Shown piece by piece: positions 22,405 through 29,174 of a DNA stretch of 64,000 nt. The notes under the pieces were generated by a model. That model did not search any database. It was given only the letters and a program-made list of their open reading frames with translations, and had not been told where the DNA came from. Both the position numbers and the translations under genes were made by a program. The DNA is from CAVQJU01 sp963712905. GTDB lineage: Bacteria; Acidobacteriota; Vicinamibacteria; Vicinamibacterales; CAVVIG01. Every line of letters starts with the position of its first letter. Position 1 is the first letter of the stretch. The DNA is taken from contig CAVQJU010000004.1 of NCBI GenBank assembly GCA_963712905.1, forward strand, positions 1 through 64,000. Direction: 5' to 3'.

Positions 22405-22902
22405 ATGCCGAGATGGCGCACGAGGCTGATCCTGCTCGCTGTTGTGGGGACGACGATCGGCTGCGACCAAGTGTCGAAGCACGTGGCGTCCACCCATCTC
22501 AGGGACGGCCCGCGGCAATCTTACTTTGGTGATTCGCTGCGACTTGAGTACTCGGAAAATGCCGGCGCATTTCTGAGTCTTGGAGCCGGGCTACCCTGGT
22601 GGGCGCGGACGACGCTCTTCTCGGTCGGCACCGCGGTGCTCTTGATCGGGTGTGTCGTGGCCGCGCTTACGCGTCGATTGAAGGGAGTGGCTCTCTTTGG
22701 GCTCTGGCTGTTGTTCGCCGGAGGATTTTCGAATGTCGTGGATCGGGTCGTGCATGGTCGCGTGGTCGACTTCTTGAACGTCGGCATCGGTCCAATCAGA
22801 ACAGGCATCTTCAATGTCGCCGACATGGCCATCATGCTTGGCGTCGCACTTCTTCTGGGCGGTTCCCGTGTTGTTCGGGATGCCCAGGATGATCGCGGCT
22901 AA
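22405..22902 (+). CDS. lspA: Lipoprotein signal peptidase (signal peptidase II)
   Basis: A 165-residue inner-membrane aspartic protease that removes the signal peptide from diacylglyceryl-prolipoproteins. The conserved elements are present: CDQVSKHVA after the first helix, NAGAFLSLG (the NxGxxF motif), NVVDRVVHGRVVDFLNVG with the first catalytic Asp, and FNVADMAIMLG with the second. Four hydrophobic helices are visible. The ATG lies eight bases after the last attC core, so the gene sits exactly where a cassette gene would. However, no attC follows it. It may be the chromosomal gene bordering the array or the final cassette. The reading frame and length are normal. Confidence 0.92.
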   Translation: MPRWRTRLILLAVVGTTIGCDQVSKHVASTHLRDGPRQSYFGDSLRLEYSENAGAFLSLGAGLPWWARTTLFSVGTAVLLIGCVVAALTRRLKGVALFGLWLLFAGGFSNVVDRVVHGRVVDFLNVGIGPIRTGIFNVADMAIMLGVALLLGGSRVVRDAQDDRG

Positions 22903-22930
22903 AGCGAACTTCAAGAAACCGTTTCATCAT

Positions 22931-22958
22931 GGCGAGTTTCGGTTCGCCGCCCTTTCTT
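22931..22958 (+). terminator. Terminator-like hairpin after lspA
   Basis: GGCGA / TCGCC with loop GTTTCGGT, then GCCCTTTCTT. It is a degenerate copy of the rpoBC terminator at 8211, and the similarity continues into the ACGTACG that follows. Weaker stem than the first copy. Confidence 0.55.
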
Positions 22959-22991
22959 ACGTACGCGGTGTTAACATCACGCCGTTCTGGA

Positions 22992-23363
22992 ATGCGTTCA
23001 CACTGGCGTCTGTTCATGGCGACGGCGCTCATCGAAATTGGCGCCGGCCTGTCTCTCCTGAGTGGGCCCGCTCTCGCGATGTGGCTGCTGCTTGGCGTCC
23101 GGGTGCCTTCCCCAGAGGCGCTCGTGATAGGCCGAGTCGGTGGCGCCGGCCTGCTCGCCCTCGGGGTTGCGTGCTGGTTCGCGCGTGACGACCGTGGCAG
23201 CCGTGCGCAGCACGGCCTGCTGTGGGCCATGCTTGTCTACAATGTCGGGGCGTGCGCCGTGCTTGCGTTTGCGGGAGCGGTGTCGTCAACGGCTGGTATC
23301 GCCCTCTGGGCTGGCGTGGCACTTCACGCCGGCATGACGATCTGGTGTGCGCTGAGTCTCTGA
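22992..23363 (+). CDS. Four-helix membrane protein, unknown
   Basis: A 123-residue protein with four hydrophobic segments: around MATALIEIGAGLSLLSGPALAMWLLLG, around VGGAGLLALGVACWFA, around HGLLWAMLVYNVGACAVLAFAG and around GIALWAGVALHAGMTIWCALSL (landmarks). A reading starting at 22929 would translate the terminator repeat and is rejected; ATG 22992 or ATG 23016 is more plausible. The pattern resembles small DoxX-like or DUF-type membrane proteins, but I cannot assign one. Confidence 0.65.
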   Translation: MRSHWRLFMATALIEIGAGLSLLSGPALAMWLLLGVRVPSPEALVIGRVGGAGLLALGVACWFARDDRGSRAQHGLLWAMLVYNVGACAVLAFAGAVSSTAGIALWAGVALHAGMTIWCALSL

Positions 23364-23388
23364 GGGCCGCTGACCGCGCGATGAAAAA

Positions 23389-23757
23389 ATGGGAGCACAT
23401 CCGGCCAATCTAGCCGTCAGATTCCTGCTCGAGGTGTCAGCCTATGTCGCCCTGGGACTCTGGGGCTGGCACCGGCGTGATGACGGATTTCGAATCCTGG
23501 TCGCACTGGCTGTTCCAGTGCTTGCCGCCGTACTCTGGGGCACGTTCGCCGTCCCCAACGACCCTTCGCGTTCGGGCTCGGCTCCAATCCCCGTGCCCGG
23601 CATGCTTCGCCTCGCGCTCGAATGTGGATTCTTCGCGTTCGCGACGTGGGCTCTTTCCGATCTGAAATTCGCCCGGCTCAGTGTCGTCTTCGGGGCGGCC
23701 GTGGCCGTTCACTACGGGTTTTCGTACGACCGCATCCGGTGGCTCGTTGGTCAGTAG
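23389..23757 (+). CDS. YrdB/DUF2568-family membrane protein
   Basis: A 122-residue protein with four membrane helices. It matches the YrdB pattern: NLAVRFLLEVSAYVALGLWGW at the start, a WGTFAVPNDP loop between helices 2 and 3, MLRLALECGFFAFATWAL in helix 3, and a last helix with VFGAAVAVHYGFSYDR. The function is unknown. The upstream A-run (AAAAAATGG) makes the exact start uncertain; ATG 23389 is used. Confidence 0.78.
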   Translation: MGAHPANLAVRFLLEVSAYVALGLWGWHRRDDGFRILVALAVPVLAAVLWGTFAVPNDPSRSGSAPIPVPGMLRLALECGFFAFATWALSDLKFARLSVVFGAAVAVHYGFSYDRIRWLVGQ

Positions 23758-23808
23758 AAGCGTCACGAGCTCGCCGGCACATCTGATTCACACCGGGGGA
23801 CACAATTC

Positions 23809-24303
23809 ATGCGACTGCATCACTTCGCTTGTCTCGCGTTACTCGTCGCGCCTGTGCAGGTTGCTGCGCAGGTGAATCTCGGCGCCTACGAAGACCGTAT
23901 CGCGGTCGAGGACGTGATGGCTCGTTATGTGTGGACGGTGGATTCGCTCGATGCCGACGGCTACGTGGCCGTGTTCACCGAGGATGCCGTCATCGATTCG
24001 AACGGGAGCATCAGCAGGGGACACGAGGAGATTCGCAAGATCGTCACGAATCTCATTCAGAGGCGCGACGACAACAAGGCGAAGGGATTGCCGACTGCGA
24101 ATCTGTATCACGTGATCAGCAACGTGCGCATCGCGTTCCCGAAGCCCGGCGAGGCGGTCCACCAATCGTACTGGCAGACCGTGCGCCGGGACAAGGACGG
24201 CAGGATGATCGCGGCCGCGATGGGCCGCTCCGAAGACCGGCTCGTCAAGCGCAATGGCAAGTGGTTGATTCAGTCTCGAAAGCTGACCGTCTTCACCGAC
24301 TGA
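23809..24303 (+). CDS. Secreted SnoaL/NTF2-like protein
   Basis: 164 residues with a signal peptide (ACLALLVAPVQVAAQ). The mature part is an NTF2-fold domain: YEDRIAVEDVMARYVWTVDSLDADGYVAVFTEDAVID (opening helices and strand), SRGHEEIRKIVTNLIQR, LYHVISNVRIAF and the closing GKWLIQSRKLTVF (landmarks). The conserved D-D-Y arrangement is that of the SnoaL-like group used for hydration or isomerisation, or simply ligand binding. It is convergent with the minus-strand gene that ends 18 bases later. Confidence 0.82.
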   Translation: MRLHHFACLALLVAPVQVAAQVNLGAYEDRIAVEDVMARYVWTVDSLDADGYVAVFTEDAVIDSNGSISRGHEEIRKIVTNLIQRRDDNKAKGLPTANLYHVISNVRIAFPKPGEAVHQSYWQTVRRDKDGRMIAAAMGRSEDRLVKRNGKWLIQSRKLTVFTD

Positions 24304-24320
24304 CCGGGTGAGCGCGAATT

Positions 24321-25202
24321 CTACGTCGTGTACAACGTGATCACGAACAGGACGAATCGGTAGCCCAGCACGATGGCCGCCACGGCCGTGGTGAGCAGCG
24401 CGACCTTGACCACGCGGCCGGCGCCGCTTGCTCCGTAGACCCTGCCGGTCGAGATGTACAGATACACCGCGCATGCGAGCAGCAGCAGGATCGAGATGGC
24501 ATGGTCCAGCCCTTCCGAAGCGAACCCGGCTCCACCCAGCCACCGCTCAACGGGCGGGACCGCCGTCGCGACGCAGAAGAGCAGCAGCAGGAACGCGTAC
24601 AGGTGGAGCGAGAACAGCGCGTGGGCCACGGGCGGGCGTCTGCTCCGCGGGAACACGATCGCCAGCGCGCCCACAAACGACAGCGCCATGAACACGATGA
24701 GCGACCGCGCGTTCACCGCGACGGCGCGGTCGAACACGGGCGCGTACAGATCGAGCGTCGTCTGTTTCGCCGCGAGCCGATGTGATACCAGAACGTCCGC
24801 GGCGTGGCTCCAGGGCTGCGTGTGCAGGTGCGCGTCGAGCGGCGTCGTGAAGACCTTGCCGCCGGTCAGCGATTCGGTCGCGAAGAACAGGGCGTTGGCG
24901 ATCAGGAAGAGCGGGACAGGCCCGACGTACGGCTTCCGCTGTCCCTGCAGGTAGGCCACCGTGAGAAAGCCCGGGCGGCCGGCCAGACATCGAAAGCTGC
25001 GTATGAGGCGGCCGTCAACCGGCGTGAATGCCCGGACCAGCTGATCGAACAGGCCGCGAAACGTCAGCTCCCGCGCGCGCAGCGGACGCTCGCCGCACTC
25101 CGGACAGTAGGGCGTCGAGACGGCGGTGTGGCACGTGGGGCAGCTCCACGGATCGGTGTGGGTCACATCGGGCCCCGATTGACTCGCATCCTGTGCTGAC
25201 AC
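24321..25202 (-). CDS. DUF3667-like membrane protein with N-terminal zinc ribbon
   Basis: About 293 residues from GTG 25202; GTG 25166 is an alternative that would remove 12. The N-terminus has a zinc ribbon (CPTC...YCPECGERP), then a RELTFRGLFDQLVRAFTPVDGRLIRSFRCLAGRPG segment (landmark) characteristic of DUF3667-type proteins, followed by about five membrane helices (VPLFLIANALFFATE, LIVFMALSFVGALAIVF, LHLYAFLLLLFCVATAV, ILLLLACAVYLYIS, VALLTTAVAAIVLGY). The role is unknown. Confidence 0.78.
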   Translation of the reverse strand: MSAQDASQSGPDVTHTDPWSCPTCHTAVSTPYCPECGERPLRARELTFRGLFDQLVRAFTPVDGRLIRSFRCLAGRPGFLTVAYLQGQRKPYVGPVPLFLIANALFFATESLTGGKVFTTPLDAHLHTQPWSHAADVLVSHRLAAKQTTLDLYAPVFDRAVAVNARSLIVFMALSFVGALAIVFPRSRRPPVAHALFSLHLYAFLLLLFCVATAVPPVERWLGGAGFASEGLDHAISILLLLACAVYLYISTGRVYGASGAGRVVKVALLTTAVAAIVLGYRFVLFVITLYTT

Positions 25203-25301
25203 TCTATATGGAAGTGGACGGGTGGGTTTGAGGATCCCGCGGCGTTCATGATGCCGGCCCAGACGTGAGATGATCGCGCGGACCGTGACGGGAGGCCTCC
25301 T

Positions 25302-25481
25302 CTGAAAGGTTACGTCATCACTGCTGGCGTCGCATTCGGCTTGGTCACCGTGGCGCACATCTGGCGCATCATCGTGGAACCGAGACTGGCCACGGACCCG
25401 TGGTTCATCCTCACCACTGTCGCGTCGGTTGTGCTGTGCGTCGGAGCCTGGCGAGTCGCCTCGCGCGCACCGCAGGCTTAG
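25302..25481 (+). CDS. 59-residue membrane protein with apparent CTG start
   Basis: Reads KGYVITAGVAFGLVTVAHIW as a first hydrophobic segment and FILTTVASVVLCVGAWRVA as a second, ending at TAG 25479. The only codon in the right place after the GGAGG (25290-25294) is CTG at 25302; no ATG, GTG or TTG is in frame. Either CTG initiates, or the base before TG is wrong (ATG expected). The composition and the paired helices look like a real gene. No family is named. Confidence 0.5.
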   Translation: MKGYVITAGVAFGLVTVAHIWRIIVEPRLATDPWFILTTVASVVLCVGAWRVASRAPQA

Positions 25482-25537
25482 CACCGGGCACTCCTCGCGT
25501 CTGCCCGCGCTCTTCGCCGTCACCCGGAGGATTCGAC

Positions 25538-25909
25538 ATGGTCAGAGGACTCGCGACCGTGATTTATCACGTGACGGATTTGAACCGCGCGAAGGCGTGG
25601 TATGCGTCCGCTTTCGGGCAGCAGCCGTACTTCGACGAACCGTTCTATGTCGGCTTCAACATCGCCGGTTACGAGTTGGGGCTCGATCCGAGTCAGACCG
25701 TGACCCCTACCGGACATGGCGGCGGCGTGGCGTACTGGCGTGTGGACGAGATCGAACGCGCGGTTCAGCACTTCGTCACGGCCGGGGCGACGATGGTTGC
25801 GCCCGTGCAGGACGTGGGTGGAGGCATCAAGGTTGCCACGGTCGCCGATCCGTTTGGCAATCTGATCGGCTTGATCGAGAATCCGCATTTCGAACTGCCC
25901 AAGGCATAG
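25538..25909 (+). CDS. VOC-superfamily protein
   Basis: A 123-residue glyoxalase-fold protein. GLATVIYHVTDLNRAKAWYASAFG is the first unit, GFNIAGYELGLDP the strand with a metal-ligand candidate, VAYWRVDEIERAVQHFVTAGA the second half, and VATVADPFGNLIGLIENPHF the closing strand with DPFGN and a ligand Glu. ATG 25538 follows CGGAGG at seven bases. The next gene (DUF167) begins 14 bases downstream, so they probably share a transcript. Confidence 0.87.
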   Translation: MVRGLATVIYHVTDLNRAKAWYASAFGQQPYFDEPFYVGFNIAGYELGLDPSQTVTPTGHGGGVAYWRVDEIERAVQHFVTAGATMVAPVQDVGGGIKVATVADPFGNLIGLIENPHFELPKA

Positions 25910-25923
25910 GTGGACGATCGACA

Positions 25924-26196
25924 ATGGCCACCCAGTTGCAGGTCAAGGTTGTCCCCGGGGCTTCGCGCAATGGCATCGCCGGCTGGCTGGGCGAGACGCT
26001 CAAGGTGCGAGTGACCGCGCAGCCTGAACGTGGTAGGGCCAACGCGGCGGTCGAAGCGACGATTGCGGAGGCGCTCGGTATTTCCACCAAGTCCGCTCGC
26101 GTGATTCATGGGAAGACGTCCCCTCGGAAGATCGTCGAGATCCTGGGCCTGTCCGAGCGTGAGGTCTACCGCCGACTCTCGAAGAGTGCGGCCTGA
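25924..26196 (+). CDS. DUF167 (YggU-type) protein
   Basis: A 90-residue protein of the DUF167/YggU family. It has the typical order: LQVKVVPGASRNGIAGWLG, LKVRVTAQPERGRANAAVEATIAEALG and VIHGKTSPRKIVEILG. The fold is a small alpha/beta domain that may bind nucleic acid; the function is unproven. A GNAT gene starts one base after the stop. Confidence 0.9.
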   Translation: MATQLQVKVVPGASRNGIAGWLGETLKVRVTAQPERGRANAAVEATIAEALGISTKSARVIHGKTSPRKIVEILGLSEREVYRRLSKSAA

Positions 26197-26197
26197 C

Positions 26198-26599
26198 ATG
26201 GAAAGACACTTCAGAGCGATAGAACGTGCTGATTACGCGCAAGTCCGTCAGCTCCTCGCGAGCATGGGCTGGCAGCAGCGCGTTCAAGACGAAGCCAGAT
26301 TCGAACGGATGATCCGAGGGGCGAATCGAACGGTTGTTGCGGTCGAGAACGAACGCGTGGTGGGCTTCGCGAGAGCCTTGTTCGACGGTGCGTCGAACGG
26401 ATACATATCGACCGTGGCTGTCGCGGCTGATCGCCAGGGCCAGGGAATCGGACGGGAGTTGGTCAAGCAGTTGATGGATGTGGATCACCCAGCCGATATC
26501 ACATGGGTCTTGCGGGCGGGTAGAGGCAGCCCCGGCTTCTGGGAGAAGATGGGGTTCAGGAAATCCGAAGTGGCTATGGAGATCGTCAGAAAAGGGTAG
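26198..26599 (+). CDS. GNAT-family N-acetyltransferase
   Basis: 133 residues. The acetyl-CoA binding motif is VAADRQGQGIGRELVKQLM (Q/RxxGxG/A form), preceded by the beta-4 strand GYISTVAV. The C-terminal WVLRAGRGSPGFWEKMGFRKS is the usual closing YxxxGF block. The start ATG is one base after the DUF167 stop. It acetylates an unknown amine. Confidence 0.88.
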   Translation: MERHFRAIERADYAQVRQLLASMGWQQRVQDEARFERMIRGANRTVVAVENERVVGFARALFDGASNGYISTVAVAADRQGQGIGRELVKQLMDVDHPADITWVLRAGRGSPGFWEKMGFRKSEVAMEIVRKG

Positions 26600-26620
26600 C
26601 CAGACGAACTGGAGGCCAGC

Positions 26621-27040
26621 ATGAAAATGAGAACGCTCGTCTTCCTAGGCTTCATTGCCGCGGTGTTTGCCGCGACGGCCAGGGCAGCGGACAAACCTGA
26701 AGACCTGGCTCAAACCGCGGCGGAGTCGTGGTTGAAGTTGACGGATGCCGGCGACGCCGGGGCGTCGTGGGAGCAGGCGGCGAAGGTGTTCAAGGGTGCG
26801 GTGACGAAAGAGCAGTGGACCGGGGCCATCGCGGGCGTGCGGCCGCCGCTCGGCAAGGTCGTCTCCCGCAAGGTGACGTCCCGCCAGTACACAGAGAAGC
26901 TGCCGGGAGCGCCCGAGGGAAAGTTCGTGGTCATCCAGTACGAGACCGTGTTCGAGAACAGAGCGTCGGCGGTCGAGACCGTCACCCCGATGCTCGATCC
27001 GGACGGCGTCTGGCGCGTGTCCGGCTACTTCATTCGTTGA
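26621..27040 (+). CDS. Secreted DUF4019-domain protein
   Basis: 139 residues with a signal peptide (FLGFIAAVFAATARA). The mature part shows the DUF4019 pattern: a W-rich opening (AESWLKLTDAGDAGASWEQAAKVFKG, landmark), VTKEQWTGAIAGVRPPLGKVVSR, and the closing FVVIQYETVFENRASAVETVTPMLDPDGVWRVSGYFIR segment. It is a periplasmic NTF2-like fold of unknown role. The next gene begins eight bases after the stop. Confidence 0.85.
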   Translation: MKMRTLVFLGFIAAVFAATARAADKPEDLAQTAAESWLKLTDAGDAGASWEQAAKVFKGAVTKEQWTGAIAGVRPPLGKVVSRKVTSRQYTEKLPGAPEGKFVVIQYETVFENRASAVETVTPMLDPDGVWRVSGYFIR

Positions 27041-27048
27041 GCCATGTC

Positions 27049-27469
27049 ATGCAGGTGAATCCGTATCTGAGCTTCAAGGGCCAGTGCGAGGCCGCGTTCA
27101 GGTTCTACGAACAGTGTCTCGGCGGCCAGCTCGGGCCCATCTTCCGCTACGCCGGGACATCCCTGACGGGCCAGGTTCCGGCCGACTGGCATGACAAGGT
27201 GATGCACGGCAGCGTGACGGTCGGCGGGCAGGAGATCATGGGCGCCGATGTCGCGCCGGACGGCTACGAGGAACCGAAAGGCTTCTCGCTCTCCATTCAG
27301 ATCAAGAGCACGATGGAGGCCGAGCGTATCTTTCAGCGAGCTGAGCAAGGATGGCCGGGTCGTGATGCCGCTCGAGAAGACATTCTGGGCCGAGCGCTTT
27401 GGGATGGTTGTCGATCGCTTCGGAATCCAGTGGCTGATCAACTGCGAAGCATCCGATCAGCCAACATGA
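27049..27469 (+). CDS. PhnB-like VOC protein (one frameshift)
   Basis: About 139 residues once one extra base near 27332 is removed. NPYLSFKGQCEAAFRFYEQCLGG is the start of PhnB/3-demethylubiquinone-methyltransferase-like VOC proteins. HGSVTVGGQEIMGAD lies in the middle, and after the shift the reading continues ELSKDGRVVMPLEKTFWAERFGMVVDRFG and WLINC. Left uncorrected, the frame would merge with the next gene into an artificial 500-residue product. The stop overlaps the next start (ATGA). Confidence 0.82.
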
Positions 27470-28344
27470 CCGGTTCCGATTACCGCGAGATCAGGCTGCG
27501 TGACGGGCGCATCCTGGCCTACGCCGAATACGGCGGCCCGCCTGGGCTGCCGATCATCCACTGCCACGGCACGCCAAGCTCGCGTGTCGAAGGCGATCTG
27601 TACTTCAACCCCGCCATCGCCGCCGAACTCGGTGTCCGGATCATCGTGCCGGATCGGCCGGGGATGGGCCGGTCGGATTTTCAGCCCGGCCGCCGGATTG
27701 TTGACTGGCCCGACGACCTGCTGGAGCTGGCCGCGGCCCTCGGGCTCGACACGTTCGCCGTGCTCGGTTCGTCCGGCGGCTCGCCGTACGCGGCCGCCTG
27801 CGGGGCGCTGATTCCGAACCGGGTTCGGATCGTCGGCCTGCTCGGCGGCGTGGCCCCTGCCGACGCCCCCGGCATGGTCGCGGCGATGAGCGCGCCGCTG
27901 CGAATGATGGTCCGGCTCGCGCGATATGCGCCGGCTGTATTGCGCGGGTTGTTCCGGCTCAACCTGCGGGCGATCCGTGGCGGTGGCGAACGCGGAGGCG
28001 AGCGGATGGCCGCCTCCTTTCCCGAGCCTGATCGGAGCCTGTTGAAACGTCCCGAGATTCGCGACGGCTTCATGGCGTGCTACACGGAGGCGTGCCGCCA
28101 GGGACCTCGAGGTCCTGTCTGGGATGTGGGGCTCATGTCGCGCCCGTGGGGGTTCGACCTCGCCGCCATCAAAGTGCCGGTGGTGTTGTGGCAGGGAGAG
28201 CGCGACCGCAACGTTCCAGCGGCCCACGGCCGGTACCTCGCCGGGGCGATCTCGACCTGCCGCGCCACGTTCTATCCAGACGAGGCGCATCTGTCGCTGC
28301 CGCTGAACCATCAACGGGAGATTCTCAGCGCGCTGGCCGGCTGA
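27466..28344 (+). CDS. Alpha/beta hydrolase
   Basis: A 292-residue cytoplasmic hydrolase. IIHCHGTPSSR carries the HG oxyanion motif, followed by IVPDRPGMGRSD. The nucleophile elbow is LGSSGGSPYA, the acid is in LWQGERDRNVP and the catalytic His is in YPDEAHLSLP. A cap region rich in Arg and Met (RMMVRLARYAPAVLRGLFRLNLRA) follows the elbow. It is translationally coupled to the upstream VOC gene by ATGA. The substrate is unknown. Confidence 0.88.
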   Translation: MTGSDYREIRLRDGRILAYAEYGGPPGLPIIHCHGTPSSRVEGDLYFNPAIAAELGVRIIVPDRPGMGRSDFQPGRRIVDWPDDLLELAAALGLDTFAVLGSSGGSPYAAACGALIPNRVRIVGLLGGVAPADAPGMVAAMSAPLRMMVRLARYAPAVLRGLFRLNLRAIRGGGERGGERMAASFPEPDRSLLKRPEIRDGFMACYTEACRQGPRGPVWDVGLMSRPWGFDLAAIKVPVVLWQGERDRNVPAAHGRYLAGAISTCRATFYPDEAHLSLPLNHQREILSALAG

Positions 28345-28387
28345 CTCGAGGAGACGAACCGGTCGGCTCGACGTTATACTTCCCGCC

Positions 28388-29170
28388 ATGCGCAGGCCCC
28401 CGCTGAGGTCGTTCCGTCTGATATGTCTGATGGCGTTCGCCGTGGCCGGGCCGCTGGCAGGTTCCCATCCTGCCGCCCAGCAGCCCGCGGCGCCGCAGCC
28501 TCCACGAGCGCCACTGACTCCGCGCGCGGCCGCACCTCAGGATTTGACCGGCTACTGGGTGTCCGTGGTCACCGAAGACTGGCGATGGCGCATGGTCACG
28601 CCGCCGAAAGGCGATTACATCAGCATCCCGTTGAGCGACGAGGGCCGCCGCGTGGCGTTCGCGTGGGACCCGCAGACGGACGGTTCGTGCAGGGCGTACG
28701 GCGCGGCCGGCCTGATGCGCATGCCGACGCGCCTCAACATCACCTGGCAGGGCGACGATGTGATCAAAGTCGAGAGCGATGCCGGCCAGCAGACGCGCCT
28801 GCTGCAGTTCGCTCCCAAAGGGGCGCCGGGCGCGCGATCGCTGCAGGGCTTCTCCGTCGCGGAGTGGGAGCCGCTCGGCGTCGCCGGCGCGGGGCGCGCC
28901 GGCGGTCCTCCGCCGCCGAGAGCGCTGAAAGTTGTGACGACGAACCTGCTCGAGGGATGGCTCAGGCGGAACGGCATCCCGTACAGCGATCAGACGACGC
29001 TCACCGAGCATTGGGACCGCGTCGCGTTCCCGAACGGCGACGTCTGGCTGACCGTGTCGCAGTACGTCAGCGATCCGAAATACCTCACCGGCGAATACAC
29101 GACGAGCATGCACTTCAAGCGCGAGCCGGATGGCTCGAAATGGAAGCCCGCGCCGTGCCGCGGCATCTGA
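28388..29170 (+). CDS. Secreted protein homologous to the N-terminal part of the next gene
   Basis: 260 residues with a signal peptide (LICLMAFAVAGPLAG...) and a Pro/Ala-rich linker. The core (LTGYWVSVVTEDWRWRMVTPPKGDY) and C-terminal half (LKVVTTNLLEGWLRRNGIPYS...WLTVSQYVSDPKYL...TTSMHFKREPDG) align by eye with residues about 145-225 of the MBL-fold protein encoded next (LHVTTTHFKQMFIQRNGVPVS...). It appears to be a free-standing copy of that protein's N-terminal domain. This type is common in Acidobacteriota and its function is unknown. Five bases separate it from the next start. Confidence 0.8.
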   Translation: MRRPPLRSFRLICLMAFAVAGPLAGSHPAAQQPAAPQPPRAPLTPRAAAPQDLTGYWVSVVTEDWRWRMVTPPKGDYISIPLSDEGRRVAFAWDPQTDGSCRAYGAAGLMRMPTRLNITWQGDDVIKVESDAGQQTRLLQFAPKGAPGARSLQGFSVAEWEPLGVAGAGRAGGPPPPRALKVVTTNLLEGWLRRNGIPYSDQTTLTEHWDRVAFPNGDVWLTVSQYVSDPKYLTGEYTTSMHFKREPDGSKWKPAPCRGI

Positions 29171-29174
29171 GGGG

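Noticed and set aside
22929..22991. Extra N-terminus MASFGSPPFLTY... for the membrane protein at 22992, and a similar reading after rpoC
   Set aside because: It translates the repeated terminator hairpin, which also occurs after rpoC. A start beyond the hairpin is more plausible.
26728..28344. A single 538-codon reading that joins DUF4019, a VOC protein and a hydrolase
   Set aside because: It exists only because one extra base near 27332 removes the VOC stop, and its N-terminal part is out of frame with DUF4019. Three separate genes with normal starts fit better.
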